DNA of 64,000 nt from J029 sp964482495. Its GTDB lineage: Bacteria; Planctomycetota; UBA1135. Positions 27,057-35,452 of the stretch are shown one piece after another. Within the stretch, counting starts at the first letter, position 1. Every line of letters starts with the position of its first letter. The stretch is taken from NCBI GenBank assembly GCA_964482495.1, contig CAYZXS010000021.1, forward strand, positions 1-64,000. The letters run 5' to 3'. The notes under the pieces were generated by a model that worked only from the letters and a program-made list of their open reading frames with translations, did not search any database and was not told the DNA's origin. The position numbers were made by a program, and so were the translations under genes.

Positions 27057-27382
27057 CGCCCATCGAACAGATCGACGCTCCGGACCTGCGGCGCCGCCTG
27101 GACGCCGGTGAGGAGATCCGGCTCCTCGACGTCCGGGAGCACCCCGAGTGGGAGATCTGCCGCATCGAAGGCGCCGAGCTGCTGCCGATGTCCGAGATCC
27201 ATCGCTGGCAGCACGAGCTCGAGCCCGGCGAGGGGCCAGTAGTGATCTACTGCCACCACGGCATCCGGAGCCTCAGGGTCTGCGCCTTCCTCGCCAGCCA
27301 GGGCCACCGCGGCCTCCTGAATCTGCGCGGCGGCATCGCCGCTTGGCGGGACCAGGTGGACCCCGGCATGGCCGGCTACTGA
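27053..27382 (+). CDS. Single-domain rhodanese-like sulfurtransferase
   Basis: 109 residues, cytosolic, one rhodanese domain. The active-site loop VVIYCHHGIRS carries the catalytic Cys in the C-x-x-G-x-R-S form used by thiosulfate or persulfide sulfurtransferases. The LLDVREHPEWEICRIEGA segment matches the CDC25/rhodanese N-terminal signature. It begins with a GTG that overlaps the pump stop, so it belongs to the efflux operon, an unusual addition whose purpose is unclear. Confidence 0.9.
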   Translation: MTPIEQIDAPDLRRRLDAGEEIRLLDVREHPEWEICRIEGAELLPMSEIHRWQHELEPGEGPVVIYCHHGIRSLRVCAFLASQGHRGLLNLRGGIAAWRDQVDPGMAGY

Positions 27383-27392
27383 GCTGGAGCGG

Positions 27393-28511
27393 GTGAGGCC
27401 GCCGCTACAATCCGTCCTGGCGGTAGGGCCATTGGATTCTGATCTTCGCGGCAAGAAGCTCCTCGTCACCGGCGGCGCCGGCTTCATCGGCAGCGCCTTC
27501 GTCCGGATGGCGCTGGAGTCGGGGGCCGAGCGCCTGGTGGTGCTCGACTCGCTCAGCTACGCCGCTCATCCGGCCAACCTCGCCCCCCTCGAGCAGGACG
27601 CGCGCTTCCGGCTCCTGGTCGGCGACGTCGCCGAGCCGGCGAACTGCCGTGAGGCGCTCGAGCTGGCCGAGGCCGACTGGGTGGTCCACCTCGCGGCCGA
27701 ATCCCACGTCGACCGCTCGATCGACGACCCCGCCCCCTTCCTCCGCACCAACGTCGTCGGCACGGGCTCCTTGCTGGAGGCCAGCCTCGACCACTGGCGG
27801 CGCCTGCCGGCGAAACACCGCGTCGGCTTCCGCTTCCTGCACTCCTCCACCGACGAGGTCTTCGGGGACCGGGGCGACGGCCCGGCCGCGGACGAGGACA
27901 GCCCCTACGCCCCGAGCTCCCCCTACTCCGCGAGCAAGGCCGCATCGGACCTCCTGGTCCAAGCGTACGGGCGGACCTTCGGCTTGCCCTGGATCATCAC
28001 CCACAGCGGCAACAACTACGGTCCCCGGCAATTCCCGGAGAAGCTCTTGCCGCTCGCGATCCTGCGCGCTCTCGCCGGCGAGCCCATCCCGGTCTACGGC
28101 GACGGCCGGCAGGTCCGCGAGTGGCTCCACGTCGAGGACCACTGCCGGGCGCTGCTCCTCGCGGGGCTCCGCGGGCGGCCGGGCCGGAGCTACTGCGTCG
28201 GCGGAGGCTGCCGCCGCGGGAACCTCGAGATCCTCGAGACCGTCCTCCAGGCCCTCGGCCTTGCCCTGGACGCGACCACCCTCCAGCACGTCGCCGACCG
28301 GCCAGGCCACGACCGCCGCTATGCCCTCGACTGCTCGCGGTTCCTGCAGGAGACCGGCTGGGAGCCGCGGGTCTCCCTCGAGGACGGCATCGCCGCCACC
28401 GTGAGCTGGTACCAGGACCAAAAGGACTGGATCGCGGTGGCCAGGGAGCGGAGCGGCTACCAGGGGGAACGGCTCGGGCGCCGGGGCGCCTTGGACGGAG
28501 ACCGGGTTTGA
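27393..28511 (+). CDS. rmlB: dTDP-glucose 4,6-dehydratase-like NDP-sugar enzyme
   Basis: 372 residues if the GTG at 27393 is used. The NAD-binding loop VTGGAGFIGSAFVR, HLAAESHVDRSID, the catalytic STDEVFG triad and YSASKAASD (Tyr/Lys) identify an extended SDR of the RmlB class. It dehydrates NDP-glucose to the 4-keto-6-deoxy sugar. The start is uncertain: conserved sequence begins near 27432, where a TTG is preceded by GGTAGGG, and a TACAAT at 27406-27411 could be a -10 box for that shorter form. It overlaps the nucleotidyltransferase gene by 4 bp, so both belong to one sugar-nucleotide pathway. Confidence 0.85.
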   Translation: MRPPLQSVLAVGPLDSDLRGKKLLVTGGAGFIGSAFVRMALESGAERLVVLDSLSYAAHPANLAPLEQDARFRLLVGDVAEPANCREALELAEADWVVHLAAESHVDRSIDDPAPFLRTNVVGTGSLLEASLDHWRRLPAKHRVGFRFLHSSTDEVFGDRGDGPAADEDSPYAPSSPYSASKAASDLLVQAYGRTFGLPWIITHSGNNYGPRQFPEKLLPLAILRALAGEPIPVYGDGRQVREWLHVEDHCRALLLAGLRGRPGRSYCVGGGCRRGNLEILETVLQALGLALDATTLQHVADRPGHDRRYALDCSRFLQETGWEPRVSLEDGIAATVSWYQDQKDWIAVARERSGYQGERLGRRGALDGDRV

Positions 28512-29242
28512 AGGGCGTCCTGCTCGCTGGCGGCCAAGGCACCCGGCTGCAGGGCATGACGCGGGGCGGCAACAAGCACCTGCTCCCGGTGGGCGGGGCG
28601 CCGATGATCACTCACGGCCTGGAGAAGCTCGCCCGCGCCGGCATCGAGGAGGTCCTGCTGGTCACCGGCAGCCACCACCTCGCGGACTTCGAGACCTTCC
28701 TCAGTTCAACCCCGTTCCCCGATCTCCGGATCGAACTCGTGGCCCAGGAACGCCCGGGCGGCATCGGCGAGGGCCTCGCCCTGTGCCGGCGCCCCTTAGG
28801 GGATGGGGAGGAGCCGGTGGTCCTGCTCCTCGGCGACAACCTCTTCGAGCAACCCTTGGCTCCCTTGCTGCGCGACTGGCGTCGAGGCGGGGCGCCCGCC
28901 CGGATTCACCTCATCCCGGTGAAGGACCCAGAGCGCTTCGGGATCGCGACCCTCGAGGATGGTGCCCTCGTTCGGCTGACGGAGAAGCCTCCCCGTCCGG
29001 AGAGCTGCCTCGCAGTGGTCGGCCTGTACTTCCTCCCCGCCTCTGCCGCCGAGATCGCCCGCCAGGCGCCCCCCTCGGCCCGCGGGGAGGTGGAGATCAT
29101 CACGATCCTGCAGCACTACCTCCGCCGCGGGGAGCTCGACCACGCCCGACTCGAAGGCTGGTGGGTCGACGCAGGCACCCCGGCCAGCCTCGCGGAGGCC
29201 GAGGCTCGAATCCGCGGGAATTCCCCGGACGCCCCGTCTTGA
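28508..29242 (+). CDS. Sugar-phosphate nucleotidyltransferase (RmlA-like)
   Basis: 244 residues from a TTG that overlaps the dehydratase stop (TTGA). The N-terminal signature VLLAGGQGTRL then NKHLLPVGGAPMI, the metal-binding LLLGDNLFE and the WWVDAGTPASLAEAE region identify a glucose-1-phosphate thymidylyltransferase-type enzyme. It makes the NDP-sugar that the dehydratase uses. It is about 45 residues shorter than typical RmlA, lacking the C-terminal helices that form the allosteric site, so feedback control may differ. The dTTP preference is assumed from the neighbour. Confidence 0.85.
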   Translation: MKGVLLAGGQGTRLQGMTRGGNKHLLPVGGAPMITHGLEKLARAGIEEVLLVTGSHHLADFETFLSSTPFPDLRIELVAQERPGGIGEGLALCRRPLGDGEEPVVLLLGDNLFEQPLAPLLRDWRRGGAPARIHLIPVKDPERFGIATLEDGALVRLTEKPPRPESCLAVVGLYFLPASAAEIARQAPPSARGEVEIITILQHYLRRGELDHARLEGWWVDAGTPASLAEAEARIRGNSPDAPS

Positions 29243-29581
29243 GCCCTCCGAGGGGTCAAACAGGGCTGGCGCGGGCACGACAAGCCCTTATTCAGCGGCA
29301 AACCATTTACCTTAAATAGCTTACGCCAATCACGGCGAGCCAGACGCAATTCGGCCAAACCGAGTTCCGAGAAATACCATTTTTCTATAAAGTCCGTGGG
29401 AATCGCCGAAGTTGGCCAAATTTTTCTCCGTCTTCGCTGGCACTCTGCCCGATTATGGAATACAAATCAATCAACGGAGTCTCAGCCACTCGGCTGTGTT
29501 CGCCGCCCCCTCAGGGCATCGATATGACTCCTTCTCCCCCATCCTCATCCCTACCTAGGCAACAGGAGTAACGGAAAGCTC
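29243..29581 (+). promoter_or_regulatory. Low-GC leader region of the secreted-protein gene
   Basis: These 339 bp contain no gene and are clearly more AT-rich than anything around them, with runs such as CATTTTTCTATAAAG and GGCCAAATTTTTC. Two GGCCAAA words (about 29353 and 29414) may be protein-binding sites. TATAAA near 29395 and TATGGAAT near 29455 are candidate -10 boxes, but I cannot choose between them. The gene is preceded by AGGAG and GGAAAG, so unlike many genes here it has a conventional ribosome binding site and a long leader. The pattern suggests strong, regulated expression. Confidence 0.5.
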
Positions 29582-30718
29582 ATGTGGCGTAACATTCTCA
29601 CTGGCGTCGCCGCCGTCGCAATCTGCGCTGGCGTGTCCGCGCAACAAACTCACAAGGTCCAGTCCAAGGAAGGTGTCAACGTCCAGTACCTGGGCACCTA
29701 CAGCTTCGCTGACAACGCGTGGAGCGGCTCCGCTCGCGCCGGTTCGCGCACCCTGTACAACTGCACCACCCCGGGCAACTACTACAGCACCGTCGGCAAC
29801 AGCTCGGCCACCAACGCCGACCACCTGTGGATCGACGAAGGCAAGATCGCCGATAGCAACGCCTCCGCCATTGACCAGGTCAACGGCTTCGACTTTGCTT
29901 ACTGCTCCAGAGACCTGGACCTGTCCGGCAACAGCAGCAGCATTCGGATCGTCTTCTACGACGATTACGTCCCCTGCACCGCTCCGCCGGCCGCGACCTG
30001 CGACTACATCATCTCCGGTCTGCCGCTGTCCTCCACGGGCAACACGCAGTGCTGGGGTGTCGGCATTGACCTCGAAGGCGGCTTCGAGTGCTCGACCGAC
30101 CTGGCCGACATGTTCAACACCACCGAAGCTGGCGTCGCTGATCGCTACTTCGGCTGGGCCTTCGGTGCCAACCCGGGCCTCACGAACATGAACAACACTG
30201 GTCCGATCCTCGACCTGCCCTGCGCCACCCCGGTCGTCCTGAACGGCTGCGGCTCGGGCAACGAGAACTTCTTCTACTGGGAAGACCCCGCTGCTGCCTG
30301 GTCCGGTTGCTACTGGTTCGGTGGTGTGCCGTGGGGCTCCTTCAGCATGAAGATGGTCGGTGGCGCCACGAACGCCTTCGCCTACGGCCATGCCAACAAC
30401 ACCCTCGGCCTCGCCAGCACCGACTTCGCTGGTGGCTCGAACGTGACCTTCACCGCCACTGGCCAAGGCGCCGGTAGCGCCCTGTACCTGCTGGCGGCCC
30501 CGGCCTCCGGTAGCGTCATCCTGCCCGCCGGTGAGCTGGTCATCTCGACCTCCTTCTACCCGGGCATCCCGTTCGCCATGGACTTCGCCACGGGCGCTCT
30601 GACCGCCTCCGTGCCGGCCGCCGTCGCGGTTGCCTACGTCCAAGCCGCCGAGACCACCGGCCCGGCCACCCCCGGCGCCCTGGTCGCTCTGTCGAACGGT
30701 CTCTACTGCCTCGGTTGA
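29582..30718 (+). CDS. Abundant-type secreted protein of unknown function
   Basis: 378 residues. The signal peptide (MWRNILTGVAAVAICAGVSA, cleavage before QQTHKV) directs export. The mature part is rich in Gly, Ala, Asn, Ser and aromatic residues, poor in Lys and Arg, and has about a dozen scattered Cys (YNCTTPG, GCYWFGG, final GLYCLG) that could form disulfides. I do not recognise a family. Codon choice is unlike the neighbours: many GGT, GCT and GTC codons and near-exclusive AAC and AAG, as in highly expressed genes. With the AT-rich leader, conventional ribosome binding site and strong terminator, it looks like a monocistronic, heavily expressed surface or matrix protein. Confidence 0.85.
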   Translation: MWRNILTGVAAVAICAGVSAQQTHKVQSKEGVNVQYLGTYSFADNAWSGSARAGSRTLYNCTTPGNYYSTVGNSSATNADHLWIDEGKIADSNASAIDQVNGFDFAYCSRDLDLSGNSSSIRIVFYDDYVPCTAPPAATCDYIISGLPLSSTGNTQCWGVGIDLEGGFECSTDLADMFNTTEAGVADRYFGWAFGANPGLTNMNNTGPILDLPCATPVVLNGCGSGNENFFYWEDPAAAWSGCYWFGGVPWGSFSMKMVGGATNAFAYGHANNTLGLASTDFAGGSNVTFTATGQGAGSALYLLAAPASGSVILPAGELVISTSFYPGIPFAMDFATGALTASVPAAVAVAYVQAAETTGPATPGALVALSNGLYCLG

Positions 30719-30742
30719 TCCTTCTGGATCTCTGAAGCTTTG

Positions 30743-30778
30743 CACCCCGTCGCTTCGGCGACGGGGTGTTCTCTTTTT
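30743..30778 (+). terminator. Strong intrinsic terminator
   Basis: CACCCCGTCGC and its complement form an 11 bp perfect stem with a stable TTCG loop (30743-30768), followed by TTCTCTTTTT. It sits 25 bp after the secreted-protein stop and is the best intrinsic terminator in the window. Confidence 0.93.
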
Positions 30779-30846
30779 ATCGGCGCCGCGGCGGCCCGCT
30801 GCGGGCGACGGCGCCGGCGCATTGCGCCGACCAGACCGGCCTGGCT

Positions 30847-30852
30847 TAGGAT
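30847..30852 (+). promoter_or_regulatory. -10 element TAGGAT before the PHP-domain gene
   Basis: TAGGAT ends 6 nt before a GTG (30859) and 9 nt before the ATG (30862). A TTGCGC at 30822-30827 could be a -35 with a long 19 bp spacer. The transcription start would fall at or next to the start codon. Confidence 0.5.
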
Positions 30853-30861
30853 AGGACGGTG

Positions 30862-32868
30862 ATGCGGCGCGCCTCCTTGCTCCTCTTCTTCCCCGCCTCG
30901 GCGGCGCTCGCTCTGGGCGCCCTCCAAGATCCGGCGAGGACGATCGCGATCGAGCCTGGATTCCACCACCTCGGCGACGACCGGACTCCGGAGTGGCCGG
31001 AAGCCCCGGAGGCGCCCTCCACGGCCCCGCTAGAGCTCACCTTCCAGGCCGAGGCCAATCCCCGGCCCTGGACCCTGCGGTGGCGTCAGCGGCACGTAGA
31101 CAGCGCCTGGCAGGTGCTCCTCAACGGCCTTCCGCTGGGGAGCCTCCCCACCGGCGCCGATCTGGGGCGGCACCACCTCGCCGTGCCCGCTCAGTCGGTC
31201 CGGGACGGCGCCAACGTGCTCCGAGTCGAGGGCGGGAACCCGAGCGATGACTTCACCATCGGGGAGCTGGAACTGCTTCCCCGGCCCTTCCATGAGGTGC
31301 TCGGCCTCGGGAGACTCCAGGTGGAGGTCCGCAGCGCCGATGGCGGACTGACGCCCTGCCGCCTCACCCTGACCCAGGCGCCGGCCCCTGCTCCGACCCT
31401 CCACGCCGAGCCCAGCGCCCCCTTCGTCCCGCTGCGGCCGGGGATCGCCTACACCGACCAGGGTCGAGCGGACTTCTGGCTGCCCGCCGGGCCGACCTCG
31501 GTCTACGCCTCGCGCGGCGTCGAGTGGAGCCGCGCGCTCGAACAGGTCGAGGTGGTGGAAGGTGAGACAGCCCGGGTCTCACTGGTCCTGGAGCGCCAGT
31601 TCCAAACCGACGGCTTCGTCGCGGCGGACACCCACATCCACACCCTGACCTTCAGCGGCCACGGGGACTCGAGCCTGGATGAGCGGCTCCACACCCTCGC
31701 GGGAGAGGGCGTCGAGCTGGCGATCGCCACCGATCATAATCACCAAACCGATTACGGCCCGCGGCAGCGCCAGCTCGGCCTCTCCGATTGGTTCACGCCG
31801 GTCATCGGCAACGAGGTCACGACCGAGAACGGGCACTTCAACGCCTTCCCCTTCCAGGCAGAGGCAGCGCTGCCGAATCACCGTCTCCCGAAATGGGCTG
31901 ACCTCGTGACGGAGATGCGCTCCAAGGGTGCGCGGGTCGTGATCCTCAATCACCCGCGCTGGCCGGTCGGCGACAGCCCCTTCGACCTGGCGGGCCTCCA
32001 CGCCGGCAGCGGCGGCGCCCGGCGCGCGCTGGAGCTGGAGATGGACGCCTTCGAGCTCTTCAATAGCACCACCCCTGAAGTCCACCCCGAGGTCCTGCTC
32101 CAGGATTGGTTCGGCCTCCTCAACGCCGGCTACCGCTTGACGGCCGTGGGCTCCTCCGACTCCCACACGGTCGGCGACTCGGTCGGGCAAGGGAGGAGCT
32201 ACGTCCGCTCCGAGGCGGCCGCCTCATCCGCGATCGACGTGGACGCCGCCTGCGACTCCTTCCTCGAGGGAGCCGTCTCCTGCAGCCTCGGGCTGTTCGC
32301 CGATCTCCTGGTCAACGGCAGGTCGGCGATGGGCAGCGAACGGGTCCAGCCGGTGGACGGCTTCGCTTTCCAGCTCCGGGTCGCTGCGCCGCATTGGGCC
32401 AGGGCGGAGACCGCCTCCGTCTACCGCAACGGCCGGCTGGTGGAGGAGCGCCGGCTCCCGCCCCCCGGCGAGGGGCCTACCGACCTGCTGCTGGACTTCC
32501 GGTTGCCGCCGATCGCTGGAGACTCCTGGGTGGTCTGCGTGGTCCGCGGCCCGAAGGTCGAGGAGCCGTTCTGGAGCACCAAGATGCCGTATTCGGCGGC
32601 CGTGACGAACCCGGTGTGGCTGGACGACGGCGACGGGGCCTGGCGCAGCGTGCGAGCGGAAGTGGAGGCCTGGCTCGAGGCGGACTCCATCGACGCCAGC
32701 CACCTGAGGAGCCTGCTCGGCGCAGCCCGCGCCGAACACCTGGAACAGGCTGGGTTGCTCCTCCTGCGGCGCCACCCTGCTATCTTCGATTCGCTCCGGG
32801 ACGCAGCGGGGCCGCACCGCCCGGTCTTCCAGCGCCTCCACGAGCACTTCCGGCCCGTCACCCAATGA
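30862..32868 (+). CDS. CehA/McbA family PHP-type metallohydrolase, exported
   Basis: 668 residues from the ATG; the GTG one codon upstream at 30859 is equally possible. A signal peptide (LLLFFPASAALALGALQ) precedes a beta-sandwich region and a carboxypeptidase-regulatory-like segment. A PHP phosphoesterase-type domain follows from about residue 250, with metal ligands in ADTHIHT, ATDHNHQ, GNEVTTENGHFNAFP, VVILNHPRW and GSSDSHTVGD. CehA/McbA enzymes include carbaryl esterases, but most members are uncharacterised exported hydrolases. The C-terminal part is beta-rich and lacks a known signature. It overlaps the amidase gene by ATGA. Confidence 0.85.
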   Translation: MRRASLLLFFPASAALALGALQDPARTIAIEPGFHHLGDDRTPEWPEAPEAPSTAPLELTFQAEANPRPWTLRWRQRHVDSAWQVLLNGLPLGSLPTGADLGRHHLAVPAQSVRDGANVLRVEGGNPSDDFTIGELELLPRPFHEVLGLGRLQVEVRSADGGLTPCRLTLTQAPAPAPTLHAEPSAPFVPLRPGIAYTDQGRADFWLPAGPTSVYASRGVEWSRALEQVEVVEGETARVSLVLERQFQTDGFVAADTHIHTLTFSGHGDSSLDERLHTLAGEGVELAIATDHNHQTDYGPRQRQLGLSDWFTPVIGNEVTTENGHFNAFPFQAEAALPNHRLPKWADLVTEMRSKGARVVILNHPRWPVGDSPFDLAGLHAGSGGARRALELEMDAFELFNSTTPEVHPEVLLQDWFGLLNAGYRLTAVGSSDSHTVGDSVGQGRSYVRSEAAASSAIDVDAACDSFLEGAVSCSLGLFADLLVNGRSAMGSERVQPVDGFAFQLRVAAPHWARAETASVYRNGRLVEERRLPPPGEGPTDLLLDFRLPPIAGDSWVVCVVRGPKVEEPFWSTKMPYSAAVTNPVWLDDGDGAWRSVRAEVEAWLEADSIDASHLRSLLGAARAEHLEQAGLLLLRRHPAIFDSLRDAAGPHRPVFQRLHEHFRPVTQ

Positions 32869-34370
32869 TCCTCGCCCTGCTGCTCAGCGCGCTGACGACT
32901 CCAGTCACCGACGCCCAGGATCCTCCGGTCCGCCACTCTGCCTGGACCGCAGCGCAGGTCCACCGCGCGGCCGGCTCCCCGGTAGTGGGAGCAACGCTCG
33001 CGCAGGGCCAGCTCACCATTGGCCCCGGCCAGCGCATCCGCTTCGCCCTCCCGCTCGACGGCGGTTGCCGGTCCGTCGGCCTCTGGTGGCGCGGAACAGG
33101 CGGCCGCTGGCGAGCGTCCTTCGAGGAAACGGAAAGCAGCCTCCTGCAGCTGCCCGAATCCGCTGACCTCTCTCCTGGAGTGTCCGGACCTCGCGGCCGC
33201 GCCGGCGCCTCCCGGGTCACCGGCCTGCTCCACCGCTACGCCGGGGAGGGCACAGAGCTCTACCTCGAATTGACCGGCCCCGCCACGCTGGAAGACCTGA
33301 GCTGGGTCCAGATCGCGCCCGCGTCAGGAGCTGCCTCCCCGACCTCGGCCTCGCCGCCGGCCCTGCCGCCGACGACCCTCTCCGCCGCCGCCAATTACCC
33401 CAAGCCCGGCGTCGAGGCGCGCGCCCAATGGGGCGCAGACCCGCCCGCCTGCAGCCCGGGCTACTGCACCGTCACCCACCTCGCCATCCACCACACTGCG
33501 GGCGCCAACGAGTACCTCAGCCCCGGCTACGCTCAGTGCGCCGCGAACGTCAAGGCGATCCAGAGCTACCACATGTACTCCCGGGGCTGGTGCGACATCG
33601 GCTACCAGTACCTAGTCTGCGTCCACGGCAGGATCTGGGAGGGCAGGGCCGGCGGCGACGACGTCATCGGCGCCCATGACGCCCACAACTGCGGCTCGAT
33701 GGCGACCGCCTTCATGGGTTACTTCCACAGCCCGTACTCTCAGCAGCCGACCCAGGGAATGCTCGACGCCATGGCGGAGCTCGGCGCCTGGAAGTGCGAC
33801 CAGCGGGGCATCGACCCGCTCGGCAGCTCCTGGTATGCCGGCCTAGGCGGCATCATGGACAACCTCTACGGCCACCGAGACGTCGGCAGCACCTCCTGTC
33901 CGGGAGACCTGCTCTACGCCCAGCTCCCGGGGCTGCGCGCGGCGATCGACGGCCGCCTCAGCGGCGGCAGCTGGTCCTTGGTCCTCGACAACCCGCTCGC
34001 CCACTACAGCGGCAGCTGGTCCACCGGCACCTCCTCGAGCGACAAGTACGGCCCCGACTACCGCTGGGCCAGCACCGGCGCCGCGCCAGCCAGGGCCTGG
34101 TGGACGCCGGCCCTCCCTCAAGCAGGCCGCTACGAGATCTCGATGTGGTGGCCGGCCGGGAGCAACCGCAACCCTGCCACCCGGGTGGGCCTGGTCATTC
34201 AAGGAAAGCTCCACACCACGACCGTCGACCAGCGGCTCCAGGGCGGGCGCTGGAACGTCCTCGGCACCGCCTGGCTGCCCGCCGGCGCGACCACCCCGAT
34301 CGGCTTGTCCAACGAAGGCCCGCCCGGCTCCGTGGTGATGGCCGACGCGATCCGCCTGATCCGGCGCTAA
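32865..34370 (+). CDS. N-acetylmuramoyl-L-alanine amidase (PGRP type) with golvesin-like domain
   Basis: 501 residues, start fixed by the ATGA overlap and a signal peptide (MILALLLSALTTPVTDAQ). After a beta-rich domain comes a peptidoglycan-recognition/Amidase_2 domain (ARAQWGADPPAC..., THLAIHHTAGANEY, YQYLVCVHGRIWEGR, YGHRDVGSTSCPGD). Zinc ligands are in IHHTAG and GHRD with the downstream Cys, so it should cut the peptide stem from muramic acid. The last 130 residues (WWTPALPQAGRYEISMWWPA, VDQRLQGGRWNVLG, VVMADAIRLIRR) match golvesin C-terminal or xanthan-lyase-like carbohydrate-binding modules. It may act on its own cell wall or on that of other bacteria. Confidence 0.92.
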   Translation: MILALLLSALTTPVTDAQDPPVRHSAWTAAQVHRAAGSPVVGATLAQGQLTIGPGQRIRFALPLDGGCRSVGLWWRGTGGRWRASFEETESSLLQLPESADLSPGVSGPRGRAGASRVTGLLHRYAGEGTELYLELTGPATLEDLSWVQIAPASGAASPTSASPPALPPTTLSAAANYPKPGVEARAQWGADPPACSPGYCTVTHLAIHHTAGANEYLSPGYAQCAANVKAIQSYHMYSRGWCDIGYQYLVCVHGRIWEGRAGGDDVIGAHDAHNCGSMATAFMGYFHSPYSQQPTQGMLDAMAELGAWKCDQRGIDPLGSSWYAGLGGIMDNLYGHRDVGSTSCPGDLLYAQLPGLRAAIDGRLSGGSWSLVLDNPLAHYSGSWSTGTSSSDKYGPDYRWASTGAAPARAWWTPALPQAGRYEISMWWPAGSNRNPATRVGLVIQGKLHTTTVDQRLQGGRWNVLGTAWLPAGATTPIGLSNEGPPGSVVMADAIRLIRR

Positions 34371-34388
34371 GCTCTTGGCCTGTTCGCG

Positions 34389-34979
34389 ATGACCCGCATC
34401 CTCCTCCAAGCCACCCTCTTCCTCGCGATCTCGGCCGCGGCCGGCCTGATCGGGAATTGGCTGCACCCCGGCGGCCTCGACCTCGGCCGAGACTACTTCC
34501 TGGCCGACCGCGTGGAGACTGCCCCGGATGAGCCAGGGCCGGATGAACCGCGCACGAACGGGAGCGGAGCCGGCACGGACGACCCCGCCTTCGGCTTCCA
34601 GCAGGTCGGAATCGAGGACGCCAAGACCTGGTGGGAGCACAGCTGGTCCGAAGACACCGGCCAGTGGAACGAAGCCAACGGCATCTTCTTCCTCGACGCC
34701 AGGAGGAAGAAGTCCTTTGATACTCGCCACATCCCCGGGGCCTTCCTCGCCGATCCCTGGGACCGGGAGAAAGAGGACATCATCGACGCCGACCTCGCCG
34801 AACGGCTGAGGCAGGCGATGGCCGTGATCGTCTACTGCAACGGCGGCGACTGCGATGACAGCAAGACCGTGGCAGTCAAGCTCAAGTTCACGCACCAGGT
34901 TCCGGAGGAGCTGATCTCCATCTACACCGGTGGCTTCGAGGAGTGGCGCGCGGCGGGGCTGCCGACGACCGAGGGATGA
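34389..34979 (+). CDS. Membrane-anchored rhodanese-like protein
   Basis: 196 residues with an N-terminal membrane helix (ILLQATLFLAISAAAGLIG), an acidic Pro-rich linker, and a rhodanese fold facing the periplasm (FLDARRKKSFDTRHIPGAF, then VIVYCNGGDCDDSKTVA with the putative catalytic Cys and a second Cys five residues later). The unusual CNGGDC loop could act as a disulfide or persulfide relay. It overlaps the MauE/DoxX-like membrane gene by ATGA, a common pairing in this phylum, suggesting a joint role in thiol or sulfur chemistry across the membrane. Confidence 0.87.
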   Translation: MTRILLQATLFLAISAAAGLIGNWLHPGGLDLGRDYFLADRVETAPDEPGPDEPRTNGSGAGTDDPAFGFQQVGIEDAKTWWEHSWSEDTGQWNEANGIFFLDARRKKSFDTRHIPGAFLADPWDREKEDIIDADLAERLRQAMAVIVYCNGGDCDDSKTVAVKLKFTHQVPEELISIYTGGFEEWRAAGLPTTEG

Positions 34980-35452
34980 GCCGCCGCGCCTCCCCCGCCG
35001 GCCTGCTGCTGCTCGCCGCCTGCCTCATCGGCGGCGGCGGCATGGCTTGGTTCGGCCTGCAGAAGCTCGGAGACCCGGTGGCCTTCCTGAAGGCGATCCG
35101 GGAGTACCACATCGTTCCCTCCGACTGGCCCGTGGCCATGAATCTGCTCGCGGTCTGGCTCCCCGCGATCGAGGTGATCGGTGGCGCCCTCTTGATCCTG
35201 AACCTATGGCGCAGGGGCACCGCCTTGGTCCTGAGCTCGATGCTCGCGGCCTTCACCGTCGCCGTCACCCTCCGCGCCGTGGACATCCACGGCGACATCG
35301 GCGGCGCCTTCTGTGACGTGAAGTTCGACTGCGGCTGCGGCACTGGCGAGGTATTCATCTGCACCAAGCTGGTCGAGAACCTGCTGCTGCTGCTCTGCTG
35401 CGTGTATGCCGCCATCTCGAAGGCGGAGCGTCCGCTCTCCCTGGGCCGTTGA
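34976..35452 (+). CDS. MauE/DoxX family redox-associated membrane protein
   Basis: 158 residues with four predicted membrane helices (about 7-26, 52-71, 76-96, 126-146). A Cys-rich loop between helices 3 and 4 (GGAFCDVKFDCGCGTGEVFICTK) is typical of MauE/DoxX-like proteins that exchange electrons with thiol carriers. The ATG at 34976 overlaps the rhodanese stop, and its own stop overlaps the hydrolase start (TGATG), so the three genes are coupled. An intramembrane disulfide or quinone-linked role is inferred, not shown. Confidence 0.85.
   Translation: MSRRASPAGLLLLAACLIGGGGMAWFGLQKLGDPVAFLKAIREYHIVPSDWPVAMNLLAVWLPAIEVIGGALLILNLWRRGTALVLSSMLAAFTVAVTLRAVDIHGDIGGAFCDVKFDCGCGTGEVFICTKLVENLLLLLCCVYAAISKAERPLSLGR

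Noticed and set aside
27406..27411. TACAAT as promoter of rmlB
   Set aside because: It lies inside the annotated reading frame and would require the shorter TTG start; kept only as a start-site caution.
29438..29460. Possible sigma-54 promoter (TGGCAC) in the leader of the secreted-protein gene
   Set aside because: The -12 GC element is missing at the required spacing, so this is only half a match.
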